Source: Paraburkholderia lacunae (lineage in GTDB: Bacteria; Pseudomonadota; Gammaproteobacteria; Burkholderiales; Burkholderiaceae). From it: a stretch of 64,000 nucleotides of DNA. The stretch lies in contig NZ_QHKS01000020.1 in the NCBI RefSeq assembly GCF_003353175.1, positions 87,960-151,959 of the forward strand, read 5' to 3'. Below, one piece after another: positions 25,188-34,654 of this stretch (position 1 is its first letter; each line of letters opens with the position of its first letter). Both the position numbers and the translations under genes were made by a program. Under the pieces are notes generated by a model. The model made no database searches and was not told the origin of the DNA. It was given only the letters and a program-made list of their open reading frames with translations.

Positions 25188-25856
25188 GTCCACCCCGATT
25201 CAAGCAGCGATCGAACGCGGGATAACCCCTAAGGCGCACGCCGATGACCGTCGTGCCCGTCCTGTCACGGCTTCTTCCTTCACCTTAACAAGATCGTTAG
25301 CTCGGAGATAACGAATTCCCGCCGGGCGTAATTGAACCGATGCCGCTCGCACCATAGACTCGATTCAAGTTTCCAGCGAGAGTGGTATGTCCAATCAAAG
25401 TCCGTCCGATTCCGGCTCGGCCACCCGCCTTGCGGAAAAACATCGCCGACCGCCGCCCGTCGGTTCGATCACGGATGACGTGGTATTGCCGATCGACTGA
25501 GTCGTGGGCGTCGTTCGAAACCTGATTTCGCCGGGCGATATGGGAGTTCGCCAGATCACAAAACGCCAGCGAATTCTTGCTACGTCAGCCTCCCCGGCCT
25601 TCTCTAACGCCGCCTCGTCAGTGTCTGCTTCGGGTCACCCGTAGCGGACATATGGAAGTTGAAATTTGTCGCCGAAAAGCGGACACGTGTCGACAGCTTC
25701 GGCCATTGTCGCGAACGCCGACCCAGGAAAGCGACAGTAGTGAGCACATGGATACGTTGCATATCCCGTATCCGTAGGCAAGGTTCCGCGCTTGCTCCGG
25801 ACGCGCACCGCGCGTGCGGCCATCCAGTGAGTAACGAGAATATATAGGAGACTAAG
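25188..25856. other. Intergenic, 669 bp
   Basis: Apart from a possible 37-codon frame (25387-25500) nothing is supported. The stretch lies between an IS91 scrap and the propeller lipoprotein gene and is probably decayed sequence. Confidence 0.4.
25387..25500 (+). CDS. Possible small ORF, 37 codons
   Basis: ATG preceded at a fair distance by AGCGAGAG. The product is rich in Ser, Arg, Pro and Asp, ending VVLPID. It could be the first residues of a lost gene. There is no homology I can name. Confidence 0.15.
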   Translation: MSNQSPSDSGSATRLAEKHRRPPPVGSITDDVVLPID

Positions 25857-27083
25857 ATGCACAGGTCAGCTTGGGTGAAGGCTTCGGTCGTATGCGCGGT
25901 GTTTGCGCTGGCCGGTTGTGGCGGCAACGATAAGGTGGGAACGGGACCACACTTTGTCGCCGACATTGCGGTGCCGAACGTGAAAGCAGGGGTCAATTTT
26001 TCGTTCGATATCGGCATCACGAACGGCAACCGCTACTATTTCACCGATCGCAATAACGCGGCTCTGGACGTGATAGACATTCCGACCAAGACCTTTGTCA
26101 AGGCGATCCAGGGCAGCGGGAATCTCGCATTCGCAGGTCTTGGGTCGGCGAATTCGACGTCCGGGCCCGATGGCGCAACGCCGGTCGGCAGCCTCATCTA
26201 TACCGGTGACGTCAACTCCGTGAAAATCGTCGACCCTGCTGCGGGCGCCGTGCTCACCAACATCCCTGTCAGCGCCACCGGCGTGCGGGCGGACGAAGGT
26301 TGCCTCGATTCGACGCACGGCGTCTTCATGATCTCCAGTCCCGAAGAGCCGACGCCATTCGCGACTTTCATCAGCACCACTACGCAAAGTGTGATCGCGA
26401 AAGTCACCTTCACGGACGCGGCCGGTCAACCCACCGCGGGGCTGGAGGCGTGCGTGTACGACGCGGCGAGCGACAGCTTCTATGTCAACGTCGATGGAAG
26501 CACTGCAAATCCGCATGGCGAACTGGTCAAGCTGCCCGGCGCAGCGATTCGCGCGATGCCGTCTGGGACGACGCAGAATTACACGGCCCTTTCGGGTGTA
26601 GCGATGTACCCGGAAGGCAATTGCGATCCGACCGGTCTCGCGCTGGGGCCGGGCACCGACATCGCCGTTGGGTGCCGCGAGGCGACTACAGGCTCACCAC
26701 TGTTGATGCAAATCTTCAACCGGGCAAGCGGCGCGCTCGTCGCTTCGCTTAACGCGGGCGGCGGCGATCAACTCGAATACGACGCCGCGACGAACCGATA
26801 CTACAACGCGACAAGCCGGTGGACTGCATCGGGCAACGCTTCGACGAACGGAACGTGCACCGCGGCCTCGCCGTGCACACCGATGCTCACGATCGTCGAC
26901 GCTGGCTCGCGCAGCGTTGCGGCGCGGCTTAACACCGGCAACAATGCGCATTCGGTCGCGATTGATCCCGCAACTGGGCTCGTCTTTGTTCCCTACTCTT
27001 CTGCCACCGCGCCGGCTGGTTGTCCGGGCTGCGCATCGAACGGGTTTGTCAACGGAGGGGTATCTGTGTTTGCCGCCCGATAG
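25857..27083 (+). CDS. YncE-like beta-propeller lipoprotein
   Basis: A 408-residue exported protein. The N-terminus is a lipoprotein signal (VVCAVFALAGCGG). The mature chain has propeller blades with phrases such as YYFTDRNNAALDVIDIPTKTFVKAIQG, SLIYTGDVNSVKIVDPAAGAVLTNIPV, and HSVAIDPATGLVFVPYSSA, as in the YncE/surface-layer propeller family. Six cysteines in the C-terminal third may form disulfides. No enzyme function is visible. It precedes acs by 161 bp on the same strand, but shared function is not evident. Confidence 0.8.
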   Translation: MHRSAWVKASVVCAVFALAGCGGNDKVGTGPHFVADIAVPNVKAGVNFSFDIGITNGNRYYFTDRNNAALDVIDIPTKTFVKAIQGSGNLAFAGLGSANSTSGPDGATPVGSLIYTGDVNSVKIVDPAAGAVLTNIPVSATGVRADEGCLDSTHGVFMISSPEEPTPFATFISTTTQSVIAKVTFTDAAGQPTAGLEACVYDAASDSFYVNVDGSTANPHGELVKLPGAAIRAMPSGTTQNYTALSGVAMYPEGNCDPTGLALGPGTDIAVGCREATTGSPLLMQIFNRASGALVASLNAGGGDQLEYDAATNRYYNATSRWTASGNASTNGTCTAASPCTPMLTIVDAGSRSVAARLNTGNNAHSVAIDPATGLVFVPYSSATAPAGCPGCASNGFVNGGVSVFAAR

Positions 27084-27244
27084 CAGCACGGCAAGCGGGC
27101 GATCGATATAGCCGGGGCTGGCGCGCTATCAAGCGTCCAGATCCCGGGCCACCTGAGGTTGCCCGCAACGCAATGTGCGTCGGCGGCTCAAGCCAGGCTG
27201 CAGCGGCGGGAGGTCGGGGCCCTTTTTGTCGAGGAAACACCCAC

Positions 27245-29251
27245 ATGAAGCCATTCGAAGGAGAGAACTTGCCCGACATCGAATCAATGACGCGAGAGAG
27301 CCGCGTTTTCAACGTACCCGATGCGTTTTCAAAGGGGGCGGCAATCCCAGCTATGGAACATTACGACGCGCTCTGCGCCGAAGCCGAACGGGATTATGAA
27401 GGATTCTGGGCCCGCCTCGCCCGGACCAATCTGTTGTGGTCGAAGCCGTTCACCGAAGTTCTTGATGAAAGCAACGCGCCGCTATATCGATGGTTTGGCG
27501 ATGGCCAGCTCAATGCGTCATACAACTGTCTGGATCGCAACCTCCACGACGGGAACGGCGACAAGTTGGCCATCCTGTTCGAGGCCGATGACGGGACCCT
27601 GACGAGCGTCACGTACCGAGAGTTGCATGCCAGAGTCTGCCGCTTCGCGAACGCGCTCAAGCACCTTGGCGTCGCCAGGGGCGATCGTGTCGTCATCTAT
27701 CTGCCGATGTCGATCGAAGGTGTGGTGGCGATGCAGGCTTGCGCGCGTATCGGAGCGACGCATTCGGTGGTATTCGGTGGCTTTTCCGCGAAGGCGTTGC
27801 AGGAGCGCGTCTCGGATCTCGGTGCAGTAGCGCTTGTCACCGCAGATGAACAGATGCGAGCGGGGAAAGCGCTTCCGCTTAAAGCGATTGCGGATGAGGC
27901 GATCGAACTGGGAGGTTGCGAATCCGTGCGTCACATGGTCGTTTACCGGCGAACGGGCGGCAGGATCAGGTGGACAGAAAATCGTGACCGCTGGATGCAC
28001 GAAATTTCGGCAGACCAGTCCGATATCTGCGACGCCGAACCGGTAGACGCCGAACACCCTCTCTTTGTGCTGTACACCTCCGGATCCACAGGGCGGCCCA
28101 AGGGTGTGCAGCACAGCACGGCCGGCTACCTTCTGTGGGCTATGCTCACGATGAAATGGACCTTCGACATCAAGGCCGACGACGTGTTCTGGTGTACCGC
28201 CGATATCGGCTGGATCACAGGGCATACCTATATCGCGTACGGGCCGCTCGCAGCGGGCGCGACGCAAGTGATGTTCGAAGGCGTGCCAACTTACCCGGAC
28301 GCGGGTCGCTTCTGGGAAATGATCGCGCGCCACAAGGTAAGTGTTTTCTATACCGCGCCCACAGCTATCCGGTCACTGATCAAGGCGGCGGAAGCGGATG
28401 CCGAAGTCCATCCGGCGGGCTATAACCTCTCGAGCTTGAGACTACTGGGCACCGTCGGCGAACCGATCAGCCCTGATACGTGGATGTGGTACTACCATCA
28501 CGTCGGTGGGGACCGCTGCCCGATAGTCGATACATTCTGGCAGACCGAAACGGGGGGGCACGTGATTGCGCCTTTGCCGGGCGCCACCCCGCTCGTTCCA
28601 GGTTCGTGCACGCTTCCGTTGCCGGGCATCATGGCGTCGGTTGTCGATGAAACCGGGCAGGTGTTGCCCAACGGCAGCGGCGGCCTCCTCGCAATCAAGC
28701 GCCCATGGCCATCCATGATCCGTACGATCTGGGGTGATACCGAACGGTTCAGGCAGAGTTATTTCCCGGTGGAACTCGGAGGGGACGTCTATCTCGCCGG
28801 GGATGGGGCGATCCGCGACAAGGACAGCGGGTATTTCACCATCACGGGACGCATCGACGACGTGCTCAACGTTTCCGGCCACCGGATGGGTACGATGGAA
28901 ATCGAATCCGCACTGGTCGCTCACCCCATGGTCGCCGAGGCGGCCGTGGTGGGGCGCTCTGACGAAGTGACCGGGGAAGCCATCTGCGCCTTCGTGGTAC
29001 TCAAGCATGAGTGCCCGTCCGGCGCAGAAGCACAGCAGCTCGCCGCGGAATTGCGTAAGTGGGTTGGCACGGAGATCGGCCCGATTGCCAAACCGAAGGA
29101 CATCCGGTTCGGCGACAACTTGCCGAAGACGCGCTCGGGAAAGATCATGAGACGATTACTGCGTTCCCTGGCGAAAGGCGAAACGATCACGCAGGATGTA
29201 TCGACCCTCGAGAATCCGTCCATTCTGAACCAACTGGGCGAGGCATTCTAA
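27245..29251 (+). CDS. acsA: Acetyl-CoA synthetase (AMP-forming)
   Basis: A 668-residue adenylate-forming ligase, slightly longer than usual AcsA (about 650). It has the P-loop YTSGSTGRPKGVQHS near residue 275, the substrate pocket WITGHTYIAYGPL, TFWQTETGGH, the GRIDDVLNVSGHRMG hinge, and the C-terminal catalytic lysine in PKTRSGKIMRRLLR. It turns acetate, ATP and CoA into acetyl-CoA. The ATG at 27245 follows GAGGAAACACCC; upstream in-frame residues overlap the preceding gene. Its place next to malonate decarboxylase genes suggests it recaptures the acetate they release. Propionate could also be a substrate. Confidence 0.93.
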   Translation: MKPFEGENLPDIESMTRESRVFNVPDAFSKGAAIPAMEHYDALCAEAERDYEGFWARLARTNLLWSKPFTEVLDESNAPLYRWFGDGQLNASYNCLDRNLHDGNGDKLAILFEADDGTLTSVTYRELHARVCRFANALKHLGVARGDRVVIYLPMSIEGVVAMQACARIGATHSVVFGGFSAKALQERVSDLGAVALVTADEQMRAGKALPLKAIADEAIELGGCESVRHMVVYRRTGGRIRWTENRDRWMHEISADQSDICDAEPVDAEHPLFVLYTSGSTGRPKGVQHSTAGYLLWAMLTMKWTFDIKADDVFWCTADIGWITGHTYIAYGPLAAGATQVMFEGVPTYPDAGRFWEMIARHKVSVFYTAPTAIRSLIKAAEADAEVHPAGYNLSSLRLLGTVGEPISPDTWMWYYHHVGGDRCPIVDTFWQTETGGHVIAPLPGATPLVPGSCTLPLPGIMASVVDETGQVLPNGSGGLLAIKRPWPSMIRTIWGDTERFRQSYFPVELGGDVYLAGDGAIRDKDSGYFTITGRIDDVLNVSGHRMGTMEIESALVAHPMVAEAAVVGRSDEVTGEAICAFVVLKHECPSGAEAQQLAAELRKWVGTEIGPIAKPKDIRFGDNLPKTRSGKIMRRLLRSLAKGETITQDVSTLENPSILNQLGEAF

Positions 29252-29410
29252 CGGGCGGGTTGGAGAGGACGATGTGATTCTCGCCTCGAAGATCTGTCAT
29301 TGTTTTTATTGGCGGACACGAGGTCCCACTGAAGCATGCGGGATTAACGCTATATGTCAGAAGCGGAGGCGAGCCGATAATCGTCGAATCAGATCATTTA
29401 ACAGTTCAAG

Positions 29411-30325
29411 ATGCGCGACCGAATCGACGACGAAATCACGTTTCGCAAGCTGGAAGTGCTGCTCGCATTCATGGACACCGGCAATCTGTCGAAGGCAGCG
29501 GAGGCTCTGAATGTGAGCACGGTCAGCGTGCATCGTGCGCTGCATTCACTGGAACAGGGCGTGCGGTGTGCGCTGTTCCGGCACGAGGGCCGCAACCTGA
29601 AGTCGACGGAAGCCGCGCAGATGCTTGCCGATGTAGCACAGGAGGTGATCACGCTGATGTCGGATGGCATTCGCGCGACGCGTGAGGCCGCGGGTTACTC
29701 GTCGGATCGTCTGAAGATTGGCTCTCTGTATTCGCTGACTATCAAGACCGTGCCTGGCATCGTCATCGATATCAAGGTGCGGCGGCCGACGCTTCAGGTC
29801 GAGCTCGTGCTTGGGCCGAATGCCGAACTGCTGGAGAAGTTGAAGCTGGGCGTCATTGATGCCGCCCTGATGGCGGTGCCCGACGCCGAGCCTGAAGTTG
29901 AATCCATTCCGTTGTTCGAAGACGACATCTTTTTCGCAGCGCCAGCCGGATCGCCCTACGCTAATCAGCAGGCCGTCGATTTGAGGGAATGTCGCGACGA
30001 GACATTCGTTTCGCTAGGCGAGGGCTTCGCGACGTATCATGGCTTTCTGGAGGCGTTTCGCGTCGCGGACTTTACGCCAAACGTCACCATGAGAGTCGGC
30101 GATATATTTTCGCTGATGAACCTTGTGAGCGGCGGGGTAGGTTATACGCTGTTGCCAGGGCGTGTACGCGGGGTATTCGGCGACAAGGTGCAATTCATTC
30201 CGCTGCAGCCGCGCTACCTGATGCGCCAGACCATTGGCGTGAGCTTCCTGCGTGCACGCGAACGGGACCCGAACCTGCTCGCGCTCATGGCCGTCTGCCG
30301 GCTTCGCACGAGAAGCGCCGACTGA
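29411..30325 (+). CDS. mdcR: LysR-type regulator of malonate use
   Basis: A 304-residue LysR protein. Its N-terminus (DDEITFRKLEVLLAFMDTGNLSKAAEALNVSTVSVHRALHSLEQGVRCALFRHEGRNL) follows the pattern of MdcR proteins closely. The effector domain follows from residue 95. MdcR binds malonate or a derivative and activates the mdc operon. The gene converges on mdcH with only 21 bp between stops, so it shares the locus but not the transcript. Likely operators are the duplicated TTA-N9-TAA palindromes upstream of mdcA. Confidence 0.85.
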   Translation: MRDRIDDEITFRKLEVLLAFMDTGNLSKAAEALNVSTVSVHRALHSLEQGVRCALFRHEGRNLKSTEAAQMLADVAQEVITLMSDGIRATREAAGYSSDRLKIGSLYSLTIKTVPGIVIDIKVRRPTLQVELVLGPNAELLEKLKLGVIDAALMAVPDAEPEVESIPLFEDDIFFAAPAGSPYANQQAVDLRECRDETFVSLGEGFATYHGFLEAFRVADFTPNVTMRVGDIFSLMNLVSGGVGYTLLPGRVRGVFGDKVQFIPLQPRYLMRQTIGVSFLRARERDPNLLALMAVCRLRTRSAD

Positions 30326-30346
30326 CCACCACGCTTCAGGGTGCAA

Positions 30347-31276
30347 TTACTGGCGCGCCTGTTCCCGTTCAATGAGCATGCCAAGGTCCGGAAGTGAGGT
30401 CGCGCTGGATACCGCGATCCCCTCCGTGAAAATCGCGCTGCTCAGCCGTGTCAGCGTGCTGGATGGCGGCATCTCGATCGCGAGGCGCGCGCCTCGTTCC
30501 CACGCGAGCCTCACTGTATCGTCCCAGCGCACCTGCCGCGCCATGTTGCCGGCAAGATCGGCCGCGATGCGCGGACCGTCGAAAAGCGGGCGTGCAATGC
30601 TGCTGCTCAGATACACAAGGTGAGGCGCGCGCACGGAGACCTGGCCGAAGGCATCGGCGAGTGCAGTCGCGGACGCGTCGAGCAAGGCGCAATGCGAAGG
30701 GACCGCCACGTCGAGACGCTCATGGCGTTGCGCCCCGTGCTCACCCGCAAGTGTTGCAAGGCGTTGCATGGCGGCGTCGCTGCCCGCGACCACCATCTGC
30801 GTCCGGGCGTTGATGTTTGCCAGAAAGACCGGCATGGCCGGGCTGTTCACTTCCGCGATCAATCGTTCGAGCGCGCGCTGCGTCATGCCGACGATCGCGG
30901 TCATGCCGTAGCCGTGCGGGAAAGCTTGTTCCATCAACTGGCCGCGCAACGCGACGAGTCTGACCGCATCGGCGTACGGCAGAGCGCCCGCGATCACTGC
31001 GGCTGGATAGGCGCCGATCGAAAGGCCCGTGACCATGTCGGGCTTATGGCCGAAGGCGCTGATGACGCGCGCCTGGGCGACGCCCGCGATCAGCAGGCAA
31101 AGTTGGACCGCTACGGTGGAGCGCAGCGAGTTCGTGTCGTCAAGCGACAGGGCGTCGTAGCCCAGCGCGTCGCTGGCTTCTTCCAGTGCGCGAGCAACCT
31201 CGGCGTGATCCGGCAACGCGTGCAGCATGCCACTGCGCTGCGCGCCCTGGCCAGGGAACGTGAGTAGCACGCTCAC
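30347..31276 (-). CDS. mdcH: Malonate decarboxylase-associated malonyl transferase (MdcH)
   Basis: A 309-residue malonyl-CoA:ACP transacylase-type enzyme. It opens LLTFPGQGAQRSGML, has the nucleophile elbow GLSIGAYPAAV, and the Arg and His regions (LVALRGQLMEQAFPHGYGM, AVPSHCALLD). In malonate decarboxylase systems it primes MdcC with a malonyl group. The start is GTG at 31276, overlapping the stop of the small upstream ORF by GTGA, the mark of translational coupling. The frame is open further upstream but runs through madM in another phase, so that is rejected. Confidence 0.9.
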   Translation of the reverse strand: MSVLLTFPGQGAQRSGMLHALPDHAEVARALEEASDALGYDALSLDDTNSLRSTVAVQLCLLIAGVAQARVISAFGHKPDMVTGLSIGAYPAAVIAGALPYADAVRLVALRGQLMEQAFPHGYGMTAIVGMTQRALERLIAEVNSPAMPVFLANINARTQMVVAGSDAAMQRLATLAGEHGAQRHERLDVAVPSHCALLDASATALADAFGQVSVRAPHLVYLSSSIARPLFDGPRIAADLAGNMARQVRWDDTVRLAWERGARLAIEMPPSSTLTRLSSAIFTEGIAVSSATSLPDLGMLIEREQARQ

Positions 31277-31359
31277 GATGCGCCGGCGGCCCACGGGCCC
31301 GCTGCCTGCAGGGAGTCGTGCGGCTGGAGCAGGCCGTCGACGGTTTCGGGGATAGACAA
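31273..31359 (-). pseudogene. mdcG: Candidate mdcG remnant, 28 codons
   Basis: A TTG start with AAGGAG at proper spacing opens a 28-residue frame that includes LLQPHDSLQ, reminiscent of the PHDLLW opening of MdcG, the phosphoribosyl-dephospho-CoA transferase that attaches the prosthetic group. It ends with TGA overlapping the mdcH start. Full MdcG is about 200-240 residues and normally sits just before mdcH. I infer an internal deletion; homology is too short to be sure. Confidence 0.4.
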
Positions 31360-31398
31360 GCGATTCTCCTTCACGCCGCACATGCGAGGCTCCGCGTT

Positions 31399-32166
31399 TC
31401 AGGTACCCATCAGCGCTTTCGTCGCGAAGAACAGTACCGACGGTCCGAGCAGGCAGCCGACGCCCGTGTGAAACGTTGCGATCAGCGCGCCGTAGGGGAC
31501 GAGGCGCCGGTCGGTCGCGGCGAGCCCTGCGCTCACGCCGCTGACGGTGCCCGCCAGTCCGCCAAAAATCATCGCGGAGCGCGGCGTCTTCAGTCCCATG
31601 AAGCCTGCTGCGAGCGGCGTGCCGATCATCACGATAATTGCCTTGATCAGCCCTGCGGCGATGCTGAGCGCCATCACATCGGAACTGGCGCCGATCGCGG
31701 CTCCCGTCACCGGTCCCACGATGTAGGTGACCGCTCCCGCACCGATGGTGGTCATACTGACCGCGTCGGTGTAGCCGAACGCATGCGCGATGCTCGCGCC
31801 TACGATGAACGGCAACACCGTTCCGAGCAGCAGAGATACTACGCCGATGAGCCCGGCCTTGCGCGCCTCGGTGGCCTGCACCTCGAACGCTGTCGCGACG
31901 ATGGCGAAGTCCCGCAGCATCGCACCGCCCATCAGGCCGACGCCGGTGAAGAGCGGCAGGTCGGCGAGACCTTTTTGTCCGCCGGTGAAGGCGCCGCCCA
32001 ACCAGGCCAGCACGAGGCCGATCACAATGGCGATTGCCGAGCCGTGCACGCGCCCGAACGTCAGCTTGCGCGAAATCAGCGACGACACCCACATGATGAG
32101 GCCGACCAGCGCAAACGAGGTAACAAGGCCGTTCTGGATCAATACTTTATCGAGCATATGCAACAT
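31399..32166 (-). CDS. madM: Malonate transporter subunit MadM
   Basis: A 255-residue polytopic inner-membrane protein (about 8 hydrophobic segments), with the family phrases MWVSSLISRKLTFGRVHGSAIAIVIGL, FTGVGLMGGAMLRDFAIVATAF and KTPRSAMIFGGLAGTVSGVSAGLAATDRRLVPYGALIATFHTG. MadL and MadM together form the sodium-dependent malonate importer. The start follows GGAG. It is 14 bp after madL, so the pair is co-translated. Confidence 0.93.
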   Translation of the reverse strand: MLHMLDKVLIQNGLVTSFALVGLIMWVSSLISRKLTFGRVHGSAIAIVIGLVLAWLGGAFTGGQKGLADLPLFTGVGLMGGAMLRDFAIVATAFEVQATEARKAGLIGVVSLLLGTVLPFIVGASIAHAFGYTDAVSMTTIGAGAVTYIVGPVTGAAIGASSDVMALSIAAGLIKAIIVMIGTPLAAGFMGLKTPRSAMIFGGLAGTVSGVSAGLAATDRRLVPYGALIATFHTGVGCLLGPSVLFFATKALMGT

Positions 32167-32180
32167 GACGGACTCCTGCT

Positions 32181-32576
32181 TCAGATTTCTTCAAGTTGCG
32201 GAGCGTTCACGAACGACGTGCTGTCGTGACCGGTGCGGGAAAGAACGGCGATGCAGCATGCGCAGACGGCCGCGGCTCCCAATGCTGAAAGGAGCGCGAC
32301 TGGACCGCCCTTGAGCGCGGCAACGACGTTCTGGTTGGCGGCCATGGCGACCACCACGGGGATATACATCGCGCCCCAGAAGCCCACACCCGCTTCGGTT
32401 TCCTTCGGCAGCAGCCCCTTCTTGTGCAGATAGAGACGCAGGAAAATCAGCAGCAACATGGCGATACCCACGCCGCCGACATTCGTCTTCACGCCGATCG
32501 CGACCCCGAGCAGGTCGCCGAGAAAGAGTCCCGCCAGATGGCAGAACGCAAGCAGTGCAGTTCCATAGATGATCAT
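32181..32576 (-). CDS. madL: Malonate transporter subunit MadL
   Basis: A 131-residue protein with four membrane segments and the MadL pattern IYGTALLAFCHLAGLFLGDLLGVAIGVKTNVGGVGIAMLLLIFLR followed by YIPVVVAMAANQNVVAALKGGPVALL. It is the small partner of MadM. The gene lies 92 bp after mdcE in the same direction. Confidence 0.93.
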   Translation of the reverse strand: MIIYGTALLAFCHLAGLFLGDLLGVAIGVKTNVGGVGIAMLLLIFLRLYLHKKGLLPKETEAGVGFWGAMYIPVVVAMAANQNVVAALKGGPVALLSALGAAAVCACCIAVLSRTGHDSTSFVNAPQLEEI

Positions 32577-32668
32577 GTTGCGTCTCCTGTAGTAGCTTTA
32601 TCGGCTCGAAGTCGGCCGGATTTTTCTCTGCGCCCTGGGGGCGCATCAAAACGGGTATTGCTGCATGT

Positions 32669-33484
32669 TCAGCGCCATTGTTCGCGCAGCTTCTGACGCA
32701 CCTTCACCGAGGCCGCGCGGTGTACGCTGCCGAGCCGACAGCCCAGGCCGCGCGACGGGTCGGCGCGGATGTCGTCGAGTGCGGCTTGCAGAGTCTGTTC
32801 TACGATGGATTGATCGGCGAGCGTCGGTGCATCGGCGTTGCTCACGCTGAGCAGTTTCCACAGCAATCCGAGCGACGCGTAGCTGTCGATGTCATAGGCC
32901 ATCGGCGGCACGCGGGCCGTGAATGCTTCGAGATCGGCAACCGAGCGCAGCGTGACCCGCGCGGCGGATTCCTTGCCCATCGCGTGAACCATGACCTGCG
33001 AATCCGCAAGCGCTACCAGGCGGTTCGCCTGATAGCCATGCGCGAGAAATGCGCCCGACATCGCACGCCCCACGATCAGACCGATCACCGGATGGCCGGC
33101 GAGGCGCGCGCTCGCGTAGGCATCGGCGGCGCCGGCCAGGGCCTGATGGATGCCATAGGCTTCCTCGCGTCGGCCATACGCCTGGCTCGCGACGTCAATG
33201 ACCGCGACAATGGCGCGCTTTTCGTCCTGTTTCGCATCGGCATCGACAACTTCACGCACCGCCCGGGCGACCTCCCATGCTTCGACGAGACCAATTTCGC
33301 CGCTGCGTGCGCGCGGGAAGGGATTATCGGGGTCCGGCACCACGGCAATGAAGCGCGCCGGATGGTCGCCCAGCCGTGCGTCGGCGACACGCACCGAGGG
33401 CCGGTAGTCCGGCTGCAACGGCGTGCTGAAAGTAAGCGCATCCAGCCAGACGGCGCCGCGCTTCGAAAACTCGCCCGTGTTCAT
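32669..33484 (-). CDS. mdcE: Malonate decarboxylase gamma subunit
   Basis: A 271-residue crotonase/carboxyltransferase-type subunit that with MdcD decarboxylates malonyl-S-ACP to acetyl-S-ACP. It has ARFIAVVPDPDNPFPRARSGEIGLVEAWEVARAV, VIDVASQAYGRREEAYGIHQALAGAADAYASARLAGHPVIGLIVGRAMSGAF and ADSQVMVHAMGKESAARVTLR. The ATG at 33484 overlaps the mdcD stop (ATGA). Length and motifs are complete. Confidence 0.93.
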   Translation of the reverse strand: MNTGEFSKRGAVWLDALTFSTPLQPDYRPSVRVADARLGDHPARFIAVVPDPDNPFPRARSGEIGLVEAWEVARAVREVVDADAKQDEKRAIVAVIDVASQAYGRREEAYGIHQALAGAADAYASARLAGHPVIGLIVGRAMSGAFLAHGYQANRLVALADSQVMVHAMGKESAARVTLRSVADLEAFTARVPPMAYDIDSYASLGLLWKLLSVSNADAPTLADQSIVEQTLQAALDDIRADPSRGLGCRLGSVHRAASVKVRQKLREQWR

Positions 33485-34332
33485 GACTGGAACCCCTTGC
33501 CGTAGATGGCGACCACATTTTCCGGGCTGCTCTGCTCGCTCGGATCGATTTCGGAAAGCCGTTGCAGAAAACCCGCGACACGTTCGCTGCGGCACGCTTC
33601 GGGACGCCCCGCGCGGAAGCGTTCGATTACAGCGGTCCGGACCGCGTCGGCGTCGTCGCCGACGTACACATCGACCAGGCCCGTGCGATACCGTTGTTCG
33701 CCACCCGTGAAGCTCCAGATCATCGGACGGTCGCGTGAGTCGAATTCCGTGATCCCCGCTTCCTGCTCGATGACGGCCGGTCCGTTAAGACCGAGGCGTG
33801 CTTCGCGGGTCGCAATCAGATAGCTGCACAGGCCGGCTGCGATCGACATGCCGCCATAGCAGCCGATCGGGCCCGCCGTGATCCCGATTACCGGCTGATA
33901 GCGCCGCAAATCGACGATGGCCGCGTGGATCTCCGCGATCGCCGCGAGCCCGAGGTTCGCCTCCTGCAACCGGACGCCGCCGGTTTCGAAGAGAATGACG
34001 GCGCGCGTCGGGATGCCGTTGCGGTTATCTTCGGCAGCGAGTTCGAGGCTGCCGGCGATCTTCGCCGCCGATACTTCGCCCATGCTGCCGCCCTGGAAGC
34101 CGCCATCGATGCCAAGCACGACGGCGGGCAGTCCGTCGATGGATCCTCTGGCGACTACGGTGCCGTCGTCGGCCTGGGTCACGATGCCCTGGCGCGCAAG
34201 CCATGGCGAGCTCACGCGCTCGAACGAATCAAGCAATTCGCTGAAGGTACCTTCGTCGAGCAGCTTCTTAGCGCGGTTGCGCGCATTGAGTTCAATGAAG
34301 CTTTCGCGCGCGAGCAGTTCCTGTGCGTCCAT
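33481..34332 (-). CDS. mdcD: Malonate decarboxylase beta subunit
   Basis: A 283-residue carboxyltransferase-type subunit. Signatures include ESFIELNARNRAKKLLDEGTF, GSIDGLPAVVLGIDGGFQGGSMGEVSAAKIAGSLELA, ETGGVRLQEANLGLAAIAEIHAA and GPIGCYGGMSIAAGLCSYLI. It forms the decarboxylating core with MdcE. The ATG at 34332 has GGAG ten bases upstream; a GTG at 34341 that overlaps the mdcC stop is the alternative start. Confidence 0.93.
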   Translation of the reverse strand: MDAQELLARESFIELNARNRAKKLLDEGTFSELLDSFERVSSPWLARQGIVTQADDGTVVARGSIDGLPAVVLGIDGGFQGGSMGEVSAAKIAGSLELAAEDNRNGIPTRAVILFETGGVRLQEANLGLAAIAEIHAAIVDLRRYQPVIGITAGPIGCYGGMSIAAGLCSYLIATREARLGLNGPAVIEQEAGITEFDSRDRPMIWSFTGGEQRYRTGLVDVYVGDDADAVRTAVIERFRAGRPEACRSERVAGFLQRLSEIDPSEQSSPENVVAIYGKGFQS

Positions 34333-34337
34333 GTTCT

Positions 34338-34646
34338 TCACGCTCCACCGGTTTGAGTCAGTGCTTCGAACACCTGCCCGACACGCATGCGCACGACGCC
34401 CGGCGTCGCGCCGAAATCGTTGATTTCGAGCTTTGCGGCAGGCAACGAGCCGTCACTAAAGATGCGCTCGAGCACGGCTTCCCATACGCTGCTCATGCCA
34501 TCCACCGAAGTGGTGATGTTCACGACTGTGCGGTTCCCGTCGTTCGTTTCAAGCAGTACTTCGAGATCCCCGGACGCGACGACGCCTGCAAGTGCGCGGC
34601 CTCGGGCGGGGGAGCCCGCCGGGAAATCAAGGACGATGGTTTCCAT
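34338..34646 (-). CDS. mdcC: Malonate decarboxylase acyl carrier protein
   Basis: A 102-residue dedicated ACP. Ser25 in the segment GVVASGDLEVLLE is the expected attachment site of the 2'-(5''-phosphoribosyl)-3'-dephospho-CoA group. The C-terminal part has LEINDFGATPGVVRMRVGQ. It carries acetyl and malonyl thioesters between the other subunits. Because mdcG appears lost, how this protein gains its cofactor is an open point. Confidence 0.93.
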   Translation of the reverse strand: METIVLDFPAGSPARGRALAGVVASGDLEVLLETNDGNRTVVNITTSVDGMSSVWEAVLERIFSDGSLPAAKLEINDFGATPGVVRMRVGQVFEALTQTGGA

Positions 34647-34654
34647 TTGCTTTC

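Noticed and set aside
30347..32092. The 581-codon frame that would extend MdcH far upstream
   Set aside because: The first 270 residues are an Arg-rich out-of-phase reading of madM. The transacylase homology begins at the GTG at 31276.
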